Assembly (NCBI GenBank): GCA_009602735.1
Contig: WELA01010274.1
Span: 1-52,967 of the forward strand
Reading direction: 5' to 3'
From: Mesotaenium endlicherianum
Lineage: Eukaryota > Streptophyta > Zygnematophyceae > Zygnematales > Mesotaeniaceae
DNA: 52,967 nt
In this document: positions 25,426-35,842 of the stretch, one piece after another
Position numbering within the stretch: the stretch's first letter is position 1
How the letters are laid out: each line of letters opens with the position of its first letter
Position numbers and translations under genes: made by a program
Notes under the pieces: model-generated
Database searches by the model: none
The model's input: the letters and a program-made list of their open reading frames with translations, nothing else
Told to the model about the DNA's origin: nothing

Positions 25426-26651
25426 AATATTCCCTAGCAACTATAAACATCAAATACCAAGGAGACCGTAGCCTGGTAATTCATCTGTGTGTGTTTATTC
25501 ATTTACTTATATTAACACATATTGAAGCAATGCTGCAACCGTATTTTTGAGTAAAAGGGGCGGGGGAGAAGGAAGGCCTTTTTTGCCCTTCGGGCCCTCC
25601 GGGAAGCCTTAGCCTTTGCCGCCCGGCTTCCCGGAGGGGCCCTCTGGTGATCTAGATTTGGTTTGGGCTGGGCGAAGAGTAAAATCTAGAGCCTCAGAGC
25701 CCAAAGGGCCCCCCTCCCTCCCGACGACTTTCCGCCCCTCCCCCCAGCCCCCGACTTAGGCGCAGAACAGAAGAAAAATTCCCCCGTGCCCTATGATCTA
25801 GATTTCCGGGGAAATCTAGATTTTGTTCTGGCCCAAAAAATATGGTCAAAACAACCGGGGCCCTGTAGATCTCGGGGAGAGGCCCGGATAGTATTCTGGC
25901 CTTTTTTATTTCAAGGCTATCTATGAAACATTATTGCAAGATAAAGAAACCACACCATAAAGACTAATAAGACCCTCCGGGAAAAAATGAGACACTCTAA
26001 ATAGATTTTTTATCTATACCCGTGTATTCATGCAGCAAAAGAGCTCGGAAACTTCAATTTTTTACCCTCCGGGTTATTCTGAAAATTAAGCCCATCAATA
26101 TATCCTAATAAACAGCGATGGAGCGCTATTTTTCAAGTATTCTATAAAACTACCCCCCGCCCTACCCTCCGGGGGGCAGAATTCCCCGAAATCTAGATTT
26201 TGTGCCCTTTGGGCAGGGCCCCCACAACAAAACTACAGAGGGAATCTAAAGCCTTAGAGCCCAAAGGGAAAATGTACATTTCGCCCAAAGGGCACCTCTG
26301 CCCTATGCCGGTCCCGCCCAAAGGGCACCCCTGCGGGACCAGACCAAAATGTACATTTTGGTCCCCCCGCACCTCTTAATCTATATTGTGGGGGGGGAGG
26401 GCGGGGGGATGTCGGGGGCCCTACGGACTTAGATAAAGATATTTTGTGGGGGGCGCCCGGGAAATCGAGATTATAGGACCGGGACAAAATGTACATTTCC
26501 CCCCATCCCGAAGGGTCCCAAAGGCTAAGGGCATCCTATGATGTCTATTTCCCCCGACCTCCCCCCGCCCTACCCTCCGGGAAACCTCTTAATCTATATT
26601 GTGGGGGGGCCCGGAGGGCCGCATAGGGCGGGGGTGGAGGGTGGATAAAGC
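25426..26651. other. trnA-trnT spacer
   Basis: Repeat-rich at 25555-25850 and 26150-26640. A roughly 300-nt AT-rich island (25850-26150) has few repeats and no gene I recognise. Confidence 0.75.
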
Positions 26652-26724
26652 GCCCATGTAGCTCAGATGGTAGAGCATTCCCTTGGTAAGGGAAAGGTCT
26701 CCGGTTCAAGTCCGGTCGTAGGCT
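26652..26724 (+). tRNA. trnT: tRNA-Thr (GGU)
   Basis: D arm GCTC/GAGC, anticodon stem TTCCC/GGGAA with loop TTGGTAA (anticodon GGT), T arm CCGGT/TCCGG-type with TTCAAGT, discriminator T. The acceptor GCCCATG/CGTAGGC has a C4-A69 mismatch (C26655) and one T-G wobble. Confidence 0.9.
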
Positions 26725-28260
26725 TAAGACACAGACAGTGTTGATAAACTACCATCGATCTTTTTGGCAAAGGAGCGCAGAAAAGATGGTCCATGGGAGA
26801 GAACCAAATTTAGAGGGCAGAAAAAAGGAATAAACATCATAGGATGCCCTTAGCCTTTGGGCATCCTATGATCTCTTTTTTTCGCCCGGTTCCCCCGAAA
26901 AAAATGTACATTTCCTATGCCGCCCTCCGGGCCTCCCACAAGAAAATTTTTTTTTTTGCCCTTTGGGCAGAGCGGCATAGGGCAGAGGTTTTTGTCCCGG
27001 AGGGCCGCATAGGGGGGGGCCGGGCGCCAAATGTCGGCGCCCGGCCCCCCCGCCCCCCCACAATATGAATTAAGAGGTTTCCCGGAGGGCCCCCCGACCC
27101 CTGCGGGACCAGACCAAAATGTACATTTTGGTCTCCCCGCACCTCTTAATCTATATTGTGGGGGGGGAGGTCGGGGGGATGTACATTTTTCGGGAAAATG
27201 TAGATTTTGTTCTGGGGGGCAAAATCTAGATTGTTTTCTTCCCCCAGCCTACCCCCCCGACTTAAGGGCAGAACAAAATGTCTATTTTGTTTTGCTTGGG
27301 GAAATCTAGAGAGCCCTGCCCAAAGGGCAAAATAGACATTCCGAGCGCCGAAAAATGTCTACTTTCTTTTCGCCCGGTTCCCCCCACCAATATCATCCCC
27401 CCGCCCTATGCGGCCCTCCGGGCCCCCCACAATATAGATTAAGAGGTTTCCCGGAGGGTAGGGCGGGGGTCTGGTCGGGGGGTGTCGGGGGGAGAGGGCG
27501 GGGGCCTTAGCCGAAGAAAAACAAAATATTTTGTTCTCCTTCGGCTAAGGCTCTTTATTTTTCCCTTTACTTGTAGTCCGGGTTGGCGACACGAAGGGGA
27601 AAAATGATGATCATAGGATGCCCTATGATCATCATTTTTCCCCTCCCTGGCCCAGGCCGGGGAGAACAAAATTTGCAGTCTTAGAGCCCAAAGGGAAAAT
27701 AGACATTTGTCCCCAGGGCATCCCCCCCCCACCTTTTAATTAATATTGTGGGGGGAGATGACCTAGATTTTGTTCTCCCTATAATGTCCATTTTCCCGGA
27801 GGGGTTCCTATTATCCCCCCGACCCCGCATAGGGCAGAGGTCGGGGGGAAGCCGGGCGAGACCCTCCGACCTCTGAAATCAAAATTGTGGGCGCCCGGAA
27901 TCTATATTTTGTTCTCCCTATGCCCCTTCCCCCCCACAATATTAATTAAAAGGTGGGGGGGATGACCTGTTCTCCTTAGCCTTTGGCGCCCGATTTCCCC
28001 CCCACCTTTTAATTAATATTGTGGGGGGGATGATGTACATTTTGTCCCAGTCCTATGATCTAAATTGGGGGGATCTGGGGAAATCTAGATCATTCCCCCC
28101 ACCCCGAGGTGGGGGGGGAGACCAAAATGTCTATTTTTGTCTGCCCTATGCCTCTATTTGACCGAACTCCTACGTCGCCCCAGCTTTTGTCTCGCCGATG
28201 CGTTTTGACTGTTGATCTTTAATTCGTCGCTATTGTTCTAGACAAAAATGCAGAGAGAAT
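26725..28260. repeat. repeat-filled spacer between trnT and nad7
   Basis: Nearly continuous GC-rich repeats, including three variants of the ATCCCCCCCACCTTTTAATT foldback near 27719, 27930 and 27998, and the 23-bp inverted repeat at 27595-27644. About 110 nt of repeat-free AT-rich leader precede nad7. No gene is seen. Confidence 0.8.
27595..27644. repeat. 23-bp perfect inverted repeat with a 4-nt loop
   Basis: The arms 27595-27617 and 27622-27644 are exact reverse complements around ATGC. The arm begins AGGGGAAAAATGATGATCAT. Confidence 0.95.
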
Positions 28261-29193
28261 ATGGCTAAAACAAAACAAATCAAGAACTTTACACTTAACT
28301 TTGGGCCTCAGCATCCAGCAGCTCATGGTGTTTTACGACTAGTCTTAGAAATGAATGGGGAAGTGGTAGAACGAGCAGAACCCCATATTGGATTACTTCA
28401 TAGAGGTACAGAGAAGTTGATTGAATACAAAACATATCTTCAAGCTCTGCCTTATTTTGATCGTTTAGATTATGTTTCTATGATGGCTCAAGAACATGCT
28501 TTTTCTTTAGCTGTAGAAAAACTATGTAATTGCGAGGTCCCACTGCGAGCTCAATACATCAGAGTTTTATTTTGTGAGATTACACGCATTTTAAACCATT
28601 TGCTTGCTTTAACTACTCATGCTATGGATGTAGGTGCATTAACTCCTTTTCTTTGGGCTTTCGAAGAGCGAGAAAAACTCTTAGAATTTTATGAGAGAGT
28701 TTCTGGAGCTAGAATGCATGCTAATTACATAAGACCTGGAGGGGTAGCACAAGATATGCCCTTAGGCTTAAGTGAGGACATTTTTCGTTTTGCTCAACAA
28801 TTTGCTTCACGAATTGATGAATTGGAGGAAATGTTAACTAATAATCGCATCTGGAAGCAACGATTAGTGGATATTGGAACAGTCACTGCACAACAAGCTT
28901 GTGACTGGGGGTTTAGTGGTGTAATGTTAAGGGGATCTGGTGTGTGTTGGGATTTGCGAAAATCAGCACCCTACGACGTCTATGAAAAACTGGAATTTGA
29001 TATACCTGTTGGAACCAGAGGAGATTGCTATGATCGTTATTGTATTCGTGTGGAAGAAATGCGACAAAGTCTTCGACTTATTATACAATGTCTAAATGCT
29101 ATGCCTGCGGGTATTATAAAAGCAGACGATCGAAAGCTGTGTCCTCCTTCACGATCTCAAATGAAACAGTCAATGGAGTCTTTGATTCACCAC
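28261..29193 (+). CDS. nad7: NADH dehydrogenase subunit 7, exon 1
   Basis: Nad7 (the 49-kDa subunit) lies in the peripheral arm of complex I and helps form the quinone pocket. This exon encodes 311 residues from [20 protein letters not shown] through [39 protein letters not shown] and [20 protein letters not shown] to [11 protein letters not shown], all close to plant Nad7. The frame stays open far into the intron, to 31557, but homology stops at HH (29193), where GGGCGGCCG begins the intron. Together with exon 2 the protein is 393 residues, a normal length. Confidence 0.97.
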
Positions 29194-29430
29194 GGGCGGC
29201 CGTTAGTTTTTAGCCAACATTTCTGGGGGGAACAAAATCTAGATTTTGTTCTCCCTCTCCCCCAGGGCCAAATGTCTATTTTTGCCCATTATGGAAGGGG
29301 AATGATACCGGAGTCTGTTAACCCGGTAAGCGCACCTGGCTTACAAGCGTTGGGGAAAAGACCCTGCTTGGACCATAGCCTGTCAGGAAAGGAGATCATC
29401 AAGGCTATATTGACACTGGCATGGGCTCTC

Positions 29431-29472
29431 TGCGCAAAAACAAAACAATCTAAATTGTTTTGTTTTTGCGCA
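29431..29472. repeat. 19-bp perfect inverted repeat with a 4-nt loop
   Basis: The arms 29431-29449 (TGCGCAAAAACAAAACAAT) and 29454-29472 are exact reverse complements around CTAA, inside the nad7 intron. Confidence 0.95.
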
Positions 29473-31079
29473 CGGTCGGACCTAAAGCCTGAAAATGATC
29501 CCCAAGCGCGTGTCGAGTCTCACACAGAGGTGAACAGGTTATTTGTAAACGCGAGCTATAGTCGAAACATCAAGTCGCACGTCTACCTGGAAGAGCAGCA
29601 GACTAGCCATACAGTAACAGTTCTAAAAGATTGTTTTACTGTGTTGGCAAAAAGAGAAAGGTCAAAAGAGAAAAGACAAAAAAGGTCAGAGGGGTCTAAA
29701 ATGTACATCCCGAAGGGGTTTTCCGGGGCCGGGGAAGCCGGGCGTCGGGAAAATAGACATTTTCCCGAAGGGCCCGCCCTGCCCTGGGGGCCTCCCCCTT
29801 TCTCTTTTTCTTCGGTCGCTGCTTTAAATACCACGATCGGTCTTCGCAGCAAAAGTCGAAATACAAATCTAAACTTCTATTTCGACCGAACACAAAATAG
29901 ATATTTGTGTTCGAGAGCTCTAGATCTAGTGACTAACGGGGGCAAACACAATTTAGATTGTGTTTGCGACGTGGTTCCTTGGCCGATGAGAAATGATGGC
30001 ATTTCGGCCCAGTTACAGAAAGGAACACTTACCCTTACAATGGGCCAAAATAGCGGAAGCGCACGGCCAAAGATGGGAAGAACACAAAATAGACATTTCC
30101 CCGCCACCCCCCCACAATATTTTCCCCCCGACCTCTTAAATGGTCCCGTAGGGGTCGGCGGGAGAAGTGGGGGCCCTGCCCCCCTTCGGGGGGCACAAAA
30201 TCTCAATTTTCCCGAAGCCCCGAGAATATTTGGTCAAAGGTTTCCCGTAGGGCCCGCAGGGAGGGCGGGGGGCCCGTATAGGGCAGAGGAGAACCACATT
30301 TTCGGGTGGGGAAGAGCCAAAGAGGCCCAAGGGTGCAACTCAAGGAGCCACAAAGGAGCGGAGCCCACCTTGGAGGATAAACACTCGGCCTTACGGCGCT
30401 ATTTTCTTCCCTGGGCCTTTAGTGAAGTCACGGTTTGCTTCAAATTACCCTTGCCATATATACAAGTCAGCACGAATAGCAGTACGTACCTTAAATTGGG
30501 CAGCTCGGAAAAAACGCTTCCTCTCGTTCAAAAGCACAATTTAGATCATGTTTTGGCCCAAGGGAAAAGTGTTTTGATCATAGGAGAACAAAAATGCGTA
30601 TTTTGGGGTTGTTCTCCTATGATCCCCTCGACAATAGAAATTCAGAGGTTTTTTGCCCCCCGAAGGGGGGCAGGGCGGCATAGGGCGGGGGGAGGCGGCC
30701 CCAGAGGGGCACATTGGCGAGCCCTTCGGGAAAATGCATATTTGGTGCTTTTCCCTAAGGAAATCTACATTTTGTTCCCCCTGACCTTCTGCCCTATGCG
30801 GCCCTGCCCAAAGGGCATGTCGGGGGAATGTGTATTTCCGGGCGTCGGGAATGTACATTTTCCCGACGCCCGGCTTTGGCCCTGCCCTTCGCTCTGTCTG
30901 CCTATGGCTGCACGCAAACAAAGTCTAGATATATCTTGTTTCTGTCCGTTTCTGCAAAAGGCTGTATTACGAAGTGGTACTTACGCGAAGCAAACCACAC
31001 AAAACTCTGTGGAGACCCAGTGCTATAGTGTCTATACCAGCACTGCACATTGGCTAAGAAAACCGGCGAACCCTGCGGT

Positions 31080-31351
31080 CCCCCCGACAATACCATCCCC
31101 CCGACAATACCATCCCCCCGACAATACCATCCCCCCGACAATACCATCCCCCCGACAATACCATCCCCCCGACAATACCATCCCCCCGACAATACCATCC
31201 CCCCGACAATACCATCCCCCCGACAATACCATCCCCCCGACAATACCATCCCCCCGACAATACCATCCCCCCGACAATACCATCCCCCCGACAATACCAT
31301 CCCCCCGACAATACCATCCCCCCGACAATACCATCCCCCCGACAATACCAT
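31080..31351. repeat. tandem array, 16 copies of a 17-nt unit
   Basis: Sixteen back-to-back identical copies of CCCCCCGACAATACCAT. Single copies or pairs of the unit (or its complement) occur elsewhere, for example 2830, 10241, 36582 and 40537, and three copies lie inside rps3. It is not a CRISPR array: there are no spacers. Confidence 0.97.
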
Positions 31352-31354
31352 CCC

Positions 31355-31458
31355 AGAGGTCGGGGGGAGAGGTCGGGGGGAGAGGTCGGGGGGAGAGGTC
31401 GGGGGGAGAGGTCGGGGGGAGAGGTCGGGGGGAGAGGTCGGGGGGAAAGGTCGGGGGG
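31355..31458. repeat. tandem array, 8 copies of a 13-nt G-rich unit
   Basis: Seven identical copies of AGAGGTCGGGGGG and one variant (AAAGGTCGGGGGG). GTCGGGGGG is complementary to CCCCCCGAC in the neighbouring 17-nt array, so the two arrays could fold on each other. The G6 tracts could also form G-quadruplexes. Confidence 0.95.
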
Positions 31459-31480
31459 ATGTACATTTTTTTCTCCCCCG

Positions 31481-33604
31481 GTGGTCGGGGGGGGGACGAT
31501 GTTTGTTCCTGCAGGGGGCAGAGGCTTCGTAGTACCAAAAAGAGGGAAGGGAGCTAAATCGGCATTTCAACATGCCGCACACTTAAGTACCTTATCCGAG
31601 GGAGGTAGAACGTCAGCGGATGCTGAGCAGAATATGCACTTGAATGCATTGAATGGCAGAGTACTATCATCTCTCTACAGGTTATGGCAATGCAGCAAAG
31701 AAGCACCAGTGAATAACTTGATGCGCATTTTGCAAACACAAGACATATGGGTATCGGTCTATAAGCAGCTGTCCGCCAATCTAGATAAAGAGGAGGGGGC
31801 GACGCAGGAGCCCGAGAGCGCTCTGAGTCATTGGGGTCAGTGCTCTTCTGCCCTTGGCCTTCACAAGCTGGTTATAGACAGTCTTTCCATGAAAAGATTG
31901 AACACATTGCAGCGCGCTGTGATCGAGGGACATTATGAATGGAACAAAATTCATGCAATATACATTGGGGAGTGCAAAGACAGGCCCAACATCAAAAGCG
32001 GCCAAGATAACATAAATAAAGACGGGAAAAGAAGGGAGAGGAAAATAGAAGAAAGCACGATTTTAGGCCTAGCTAATTTTGAGCAGAGAGTAGTACAGGA
32101 GGCGCTCAGAATGCTGTTAGAAGCTACCTATGAGCCCCATTTTGCGATGGAGTCTCATGCATTTCGACCAGCCAGATCCCAGGCTACTTGCCTTCGACAA
32201 GTGCGAAGAGACTTTCAGGGAGTTAAATGGACTATTAAAGGCGACATATTGTCATTCCAAAACACCATAGATTATAATGTTTTGCTAACATTGTTACGAC
32301 GCAAAATTAAGGATCAGCAATTTGTGCGATTAATAGAAAATGGCCTGAAAGCAGGAGTTTTATGGCCTCATGCCAAGCCAGGTGTAGGTGTTTTTACTGG
32401 CGGTATAGCCAGTCCGGTCTTGTGTAATATCTATTTTCATGAAATGGATAAATTTGTCCTTAGGTTAAAAAACATTTTGAATAGGGATAAAAATCGGGCC
32501 CGGGCTAGTTCACAACACTGTGTTTTGTCTGATTCTATGTGTTTAACGTCTTATGCCCTTCGGCTAGAGTATGTGAGATACGGAGACGATTTTCTAATTG
32601 GGGTTGTTGGGCCAAAAAGATTAGCACAAAGGGTACTCCATCTGCTGGTTATGTTTTTACGGATTCGACTGAAATTAAAATTAAATACAAACATTACTAA
32701 TATCGCCCACATTAGAGATCGGGTTTCTTTTATGTCTTATATTCTCCGTGCAAAAGAGCCCGGTCAAACGAGTACGATAGCCAGAGTTTCAAGCCGAAGG
32801 GGGCGAGCGACTATGGAGCTCCAGAGCCAGGGCGCTTCGGGAAAAAGCCTGAAGGGCATAGAGCCCTCCGGGGAAATTGACATCCCGAAGGGGTCCCCCA
32901 GGGACGGGCGTCGGGAAAATGTACATTCCCCCAGAGGATCCCGGACCCCCGTTAAAACATCCCGCATAGTCGGGGAGGGGACCGAGAAGTTTTTTCTTGA
33001 CGCACATAAGACAGCAAAAGGTCGAAGACCGGGGGGTCGGGAAATGGCCAAAACCTCTTCTCAACCACACCATAATCTAGCACTTTCAGTGGATGTTCAC
33101 AAAGTCATTCGCGGTCTTGCCGAGAAAGGGTTTTGTGACAAGTCTGGAAGCCCTAAGCCAAACTTCGTCGTGTTTATGCAAGAAACACAAAGTCTGTCAG
33201 TAGCCAGAGCTGCCTCTGTGATTCGAGGTATTGTCTTACACTATCGACTAGCTAATAACTGGCGAAAATTTGTGATGCTATGTATGTTTATTGTGAGGTC
33301 TTCTTTAGCTAAAACTTTCGCAGCCAAATTTAAGCTCAAGACGCAGCATCAAGTCTTTAAGTTGGGCGGCTCGGATTTGTCTCGCCCCTTAAACAGCAAA
33401 CAACAAGTAGACTTAAAACGCTTTAAGTACTCGGGAACTCGGAGCCAGTTGCGTGACACTGTCAATGCAAAAGTGTCTGGTCAAAGTAAGTATATAGGAG
33501 AAATTCCAAGGATACCATATACAAAAGCGCGAAGCGTACCACAGCCCCTTCTGGAACCGTTGCCTGCAAATTGGAAGCCTGAAGGGAGGAAGACAAAAAT
33601 CTAG
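31481..33604 (+). CDS. Group II intron maturase / reverse transcriptase-like protein
   Basis: Intron-encoded proteins of this family assist splicing of their host intron. Visible blocks: the [20 protein letters not shown] and YEPHF segment and [20 protein letters not shown] (about residues 205-245), [14 protein letters not shown] (255), [18 protein letters not shown] (about 307), the catalytic motif [12 protein letters not shown] (YGDD near 367), a thumb segment and a domain X-like region ([20 protein letters not shown]). The usual PQGG of block 4 reads FTGG, and no HNH endonuclease is seen at the C-terminus, so mobility may be lost while splicing help remains. About 90 residues (nt 32785-33060) are GC-rich repeat sequence lying in frame between the thumb and domain X. 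The first 20 or so residues also derive from repeats, so the true start may be the ATG at 31634. Confidence 0.85.
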   Translation: MVGGGTMFVPAGGRGFVVPKRGKGAKSAFQHAAHLSTLSEGGRTSADAEQNMHLNALNGRVLSSLYRLWQCSKEAPVNNLMRILQTQDIWVSVYKQLSANLDKEEGATQEPESALSHWGQCSSALGLHKLVIDSLSMKRLNTLQRAVIEGHYEWNKIHAIYIGECKDRPNIKSGQDNINKDGKRRERKIEESTILGLANFEQRVVQEALRMLLEATYEPHFAMESHAFRPARSQATCLRQVRRDFQGVKWTIKGDILSFQNTIDYNVLLTLLRRKIKDQQFVRLIENGLKAGVLWPHAKPGVGVFTGGIASPVLCNIYFHEMDKFVLRLKNILNRDKNRARASSQHCVLSDSMCLTSYALRLEYVRYGDDFLIGVVGPKRLAQRVLHLLVMFLRIRLKLKLNTNITNIAHIRDRVSFMSYILRAKEPGQTSTIARVSSRRGRATMELQSQGASGKSLKGIEPSGEIDIPKGSPRDGRRENVHSPRGSRTPVKTSRIVGEGTEKFFLDAHKTAKGRRPGGREMAKTSSQPHHNLALSVDVHKVIRGLAEKGFCDKSGSPKPNFVVFMQETQSLSVARAASVIRGIVLHYRLANNWRKFVMLCMFIVRSSLAKTFAAKFKLKTQHQVFKLGGSDLSRPLNSKQQVDLKRFKYSGTRSQLRDTVNAKVSGQSKYIGEIPRIPYTKARSVPQPLLEPLPANWKPEGRKTKI

Positions 33605-33829
33605 AGCCTTTACCCGACCTCTGGCCCAGCCTATAATCAAGACTTTTTCCCGTTCCCCAAAAAAGACAGATTTTGTGCCCTTTGGGCAGGGACCCCTCAC
33701 AATATATCCCCCCATCCCCCACTTCAGAACCGCCCCCCAAATGTACATTTTGGGGGGCGGGCGAAAAATCGAAATTTTTGGCCCGCAGAAAAAAGATTTG
33801 CAGCCTTAGAGCCCAAACGAAAAATAGGT

Positions 33830-33874
33830 ATCCCGAAGGGGTTCTCCTTAGCCAAAGGAGAACCCCTTCGGGAT
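33830..33874. repeat. 20-bp perfect inverted repeat with a 5-nt loop
   Basis: The arms 33830-33849 (ATCCCGAAGGGGTTCTCCTT) and 33855-33874 are exact reverse complements, located in the nad7 intron after the maturase. Confidence 0.95.
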
Positions 33875-34585
33875 GTACATTTCCCCGCCCTATGCCGCCC
33901 TGCCCCCCTTCGGGGGGCAAAAAAACCTCTAAAAGCCAAATTGTGGGGACCCCGGGGGGGACTAATCAATCACGCGCGCGAATGCTATGTGAGCATACAC
34001 CTGTGTTTTCATGGAATTGTGTATCCCGGAGGGCCCGCATAGGGCCAGAGAGGGGCAATAAAATCTAGATCATCCCCCCCACAATATGAATTAAAAGGTG
34101 GGGGGGATGCCCTCTGAATTCTGTTAGAGGTCGGGGGGGAACAAGATTGACATTTTGTTCCCGGAAAACAAAATTGACATTTTGTTCCCCCCCGACAATA
34201 GAAATAAAAAGGTTTCCCGTCGGGCGGAGGGCTGCCCCCCTTCGGGGGGCACGTCGCCCCCTCCGGGAAAGGTAGGGCGGGGGGATGCCCTTCCCCCCCA
34301 CCTCTGAAGATATATTGTGGGAGGGGATGATCTATATTTTCGTTCTGGGGGGACTCCGCCCCTCTCATGGGACTGAAAAACAGAAACGACATTTGTGTTT
34401 TTCGGTCCCATTTTCATGCTCTTCTGAATTTGTGTTTTAAGCCTACCATTTTATGGCCTTAAGTTGGTGAGCCGTGTGATGGGCGACCATCTTGCACGGT
34501 TCGGAGAGGACTTAAATCTCAGACTGGATGGAATGTGTCATTCCTGCAACACAAACACCGTTTCTGTGCATTTTTTTCACTCTAT

Positions 34586-34834
34586 TTTAAATTATACACA
34601 GAAGGCGTATCAGTACCTGCTTCTTCTACATATACTGCTGTAGAAGCACCTAAAGGAGAATTTGGTGTATATCTGGTAAGTAATGGTACTAATCGTCCTT
34701 ATCGTTGCAAAATTCGAGCGCCTGGCTTTGCGCATTTACAGGGGCTTGATTTTATGTCTAAACATCATATGTTGGCAGACGTAGTGACTATTATAGGTAC
34801 TCAAGATATTGTGTTTGGAGAGGTAGACAGATAG
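34586..34834 (+). CDS. nad7: NADH dehydrogenase subunit 7, exon 2
   Basis: This encodes the last 82 residues, from [20 protein letters not shown] through [20 protein letters not shown] to [12 protein letters not shown] and a TAG stop, the normal plant C-terminus. An upstream ATG at 34535 would add intron-derived residues and is rejected because the plant alignment begins at FKLYTEG. Confidence 0.96.
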   Translation, partial: FKLYTEGVSVPASSTYTAVEAPKGEFGVYLVSNGTNRPYRCKIRAPGFAHLQGLDFMSKHHMLADVVTIIGTQDIVFGEVDR

Positions 34835-35413
34835 TAGATTTCTAGAAAACTAAGAGCATGTGTTGAGTAATACTCTGGCAAAGCCATGCTTTGCCAGAGC
34901 CTGGTATTATATATTTGATCACTTTCACCCCACTTCTCTACTCCCCCTCGCAAAAAATGCCTATTTCCCCGACACCCCCCACCCTGTGCTCCTTCGGGCT
35001 TTTTTTGCCCTTCGGGCTTTTTTTGCCCTTCGGGCTTTTTTTGCCCTTCGGGCTTTTTTTGCCCTTCGGGCTTTTTTTGCCCTTCGGGCTTTTTTTGCCC
35101 TTCGGGCTTTTTTTGCCCTTCGGGCTTTTTTTGCCCTTCGGGCTTTTTTTGCCCTTCGGGCTTTTTTTGCCCTTCGGGCTTTTTTTGCCCTTCGGGCCCT
35201 CCGGCACCTCTGCCTTATGCCGGCCCAAAGGGGAAAAAAAAATCTATTGTCGGGGGGCCCCCGCCCCCCTCCCGTGCCCCCCAACAAAAAAATTTCAGAG
35301 GTGCCCTTGGGGCAGGGCCCCCCGAAGGGTAGGGCGGGGGGCCCTCCGTTTTGTTCTGCTCCCCCTGTTGGCCTCTTTCGGCCAAATCCTATCAAACAGA
35401 AAAAAAGGTATTA
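34835..35413. other. nad7-rps10 spacer
   Basis: About 90 nt of AT-rich DNA with a CTCTGGCAAAGC/GCTTTGCCAGAG hairpin (about 34872-34900) is followed by the 18-nt tandem array and GC-rich repeats to 35345. No gene is seen. The open frames across the array are artefacts of its length being a multiple of three. Confidence 0.8.
34992..35189. repeat. tandem array, 11 copies of an 18-nt unit
   Basis: Eleven identical copies of CTTCGGGCTTTTTTTGCC. Within and across units, GCCC-TTC-GGGC and GGGC-T7-GCCC can each form hairpins, giving two alternative series of stem-loops. Confidence 0.97.
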
Positions 35414-35842
35414 ATGACTGCTCAAATCTACATAGTTTTAAAATCATTTGATGTTCCCAAGTCAGAACTACTCGAAAAAACCAGGTTGCAGGTGGTAGAG
35501 AAAGTCACACACTTTCTTCCTTCTGGGACTAATGAAGCGCCTAGTGACCTGTCTAGATCGAGGATAGAAAAGTACGTCCCTACGGGACATCGCAAAACAG
35601 ACGTTCACAGTTTAAATTGGATTCGACTACCTAAAAGCCATACATTATATACGGTATTACAATCGCCTCACATTGATAAAAAATCTAGAGAACAATTCGA
35701 AATGAAAATACACAAACAACTAATAGTTTTGAAAAAAAACACAAAGCAATTACGTTACACATTATCTCGCTTAAAATTTCATGATTTGTCTGGAGTTCAA
35801 CTTAAGGTGACTTTGAATTACAAGACTCGTTTGAACAGATAA
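35414..35842 (+). CDS. rps10: Ribosomal protein S10, with a lineage-specific insertion
   Basis: S10 belongs to the head of the small ribosomal subunit. The start MTAQIYIVLKSFDVPKSELL and the core LPKSHTLYTVLQSPHIDKKS and REQFEMKIHKQL are typical of plant mitochondrial Rps10. The protein is 142 residues, against a little over 100 usually. The excess lies at about residues 25-70 (nt 35485-35625), between the N-terminal strand and LPKSHTLYTV, and includes the CCCTACGGGAC hairpin motif in frame. It begins the ribosomal protein cluster. Confidence 0.92.
   Translation: MTAQIYIVLKSFDVPKSELLEKTRLQVVEKVTHFLPSGTNEAPSDLSRSRIEKYVPTGHRKTDVHSLNWIRLPKSHTLYTVLQSPHIDKKSREQFEMKIHKQLIVLKKNTKQLRYTLSRLKFHDLSGVQLKVTLNYKTRLNR

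Larger units (their letters stand above)
29194..34585 (+). other. group II intron in nad7, 5.4 kb, with maturase
   Basis: It runs from GGGCGGCCG to CACTCTAT, fixed by the LIHH-FKLYTEG join. Domain V lies at 34469-34502 (GAGCCGTGTGATGGGCGACC, closed by ATCTTGCACGGTTC). Islands in the 5' part match the atp6 intron (GAACAGGTTATTTGT at 29533, GGACCATAGCCTGTC at 29369). It holds the maturase ORF, two tandem arrays and many hairpins. It is the only intron in the window with a recognisable protein. Confidence 0.92.

Noticed and set aside
31080..31351. CRISPR-like array
   Set aside because: Units are contiguous with no spacers, and there are no cas genes; the DNA is mitochondrial.
29194..31557. Continuation of the nad7 frame far past residue 311
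   Set aside because: Homology to Nad7 stops at LIHH, and the continuation is intron and repeat translation, including the 17-nt array. The next exon (34586) resumes the protein exactly.
31054..31582. Long ORFs on both strands across the tandem arrays
   Set aside because: A 17-nt or 13-nt unit without stops keeps all frames open. The peptides are simple periodic translations.
34860..35451. Overlapping ORFs with FALRAF or KGKKSP periodic peptides
   Set aside because: They are produced by the 18-nt array, whose length is a multiple of three, and have no homology.
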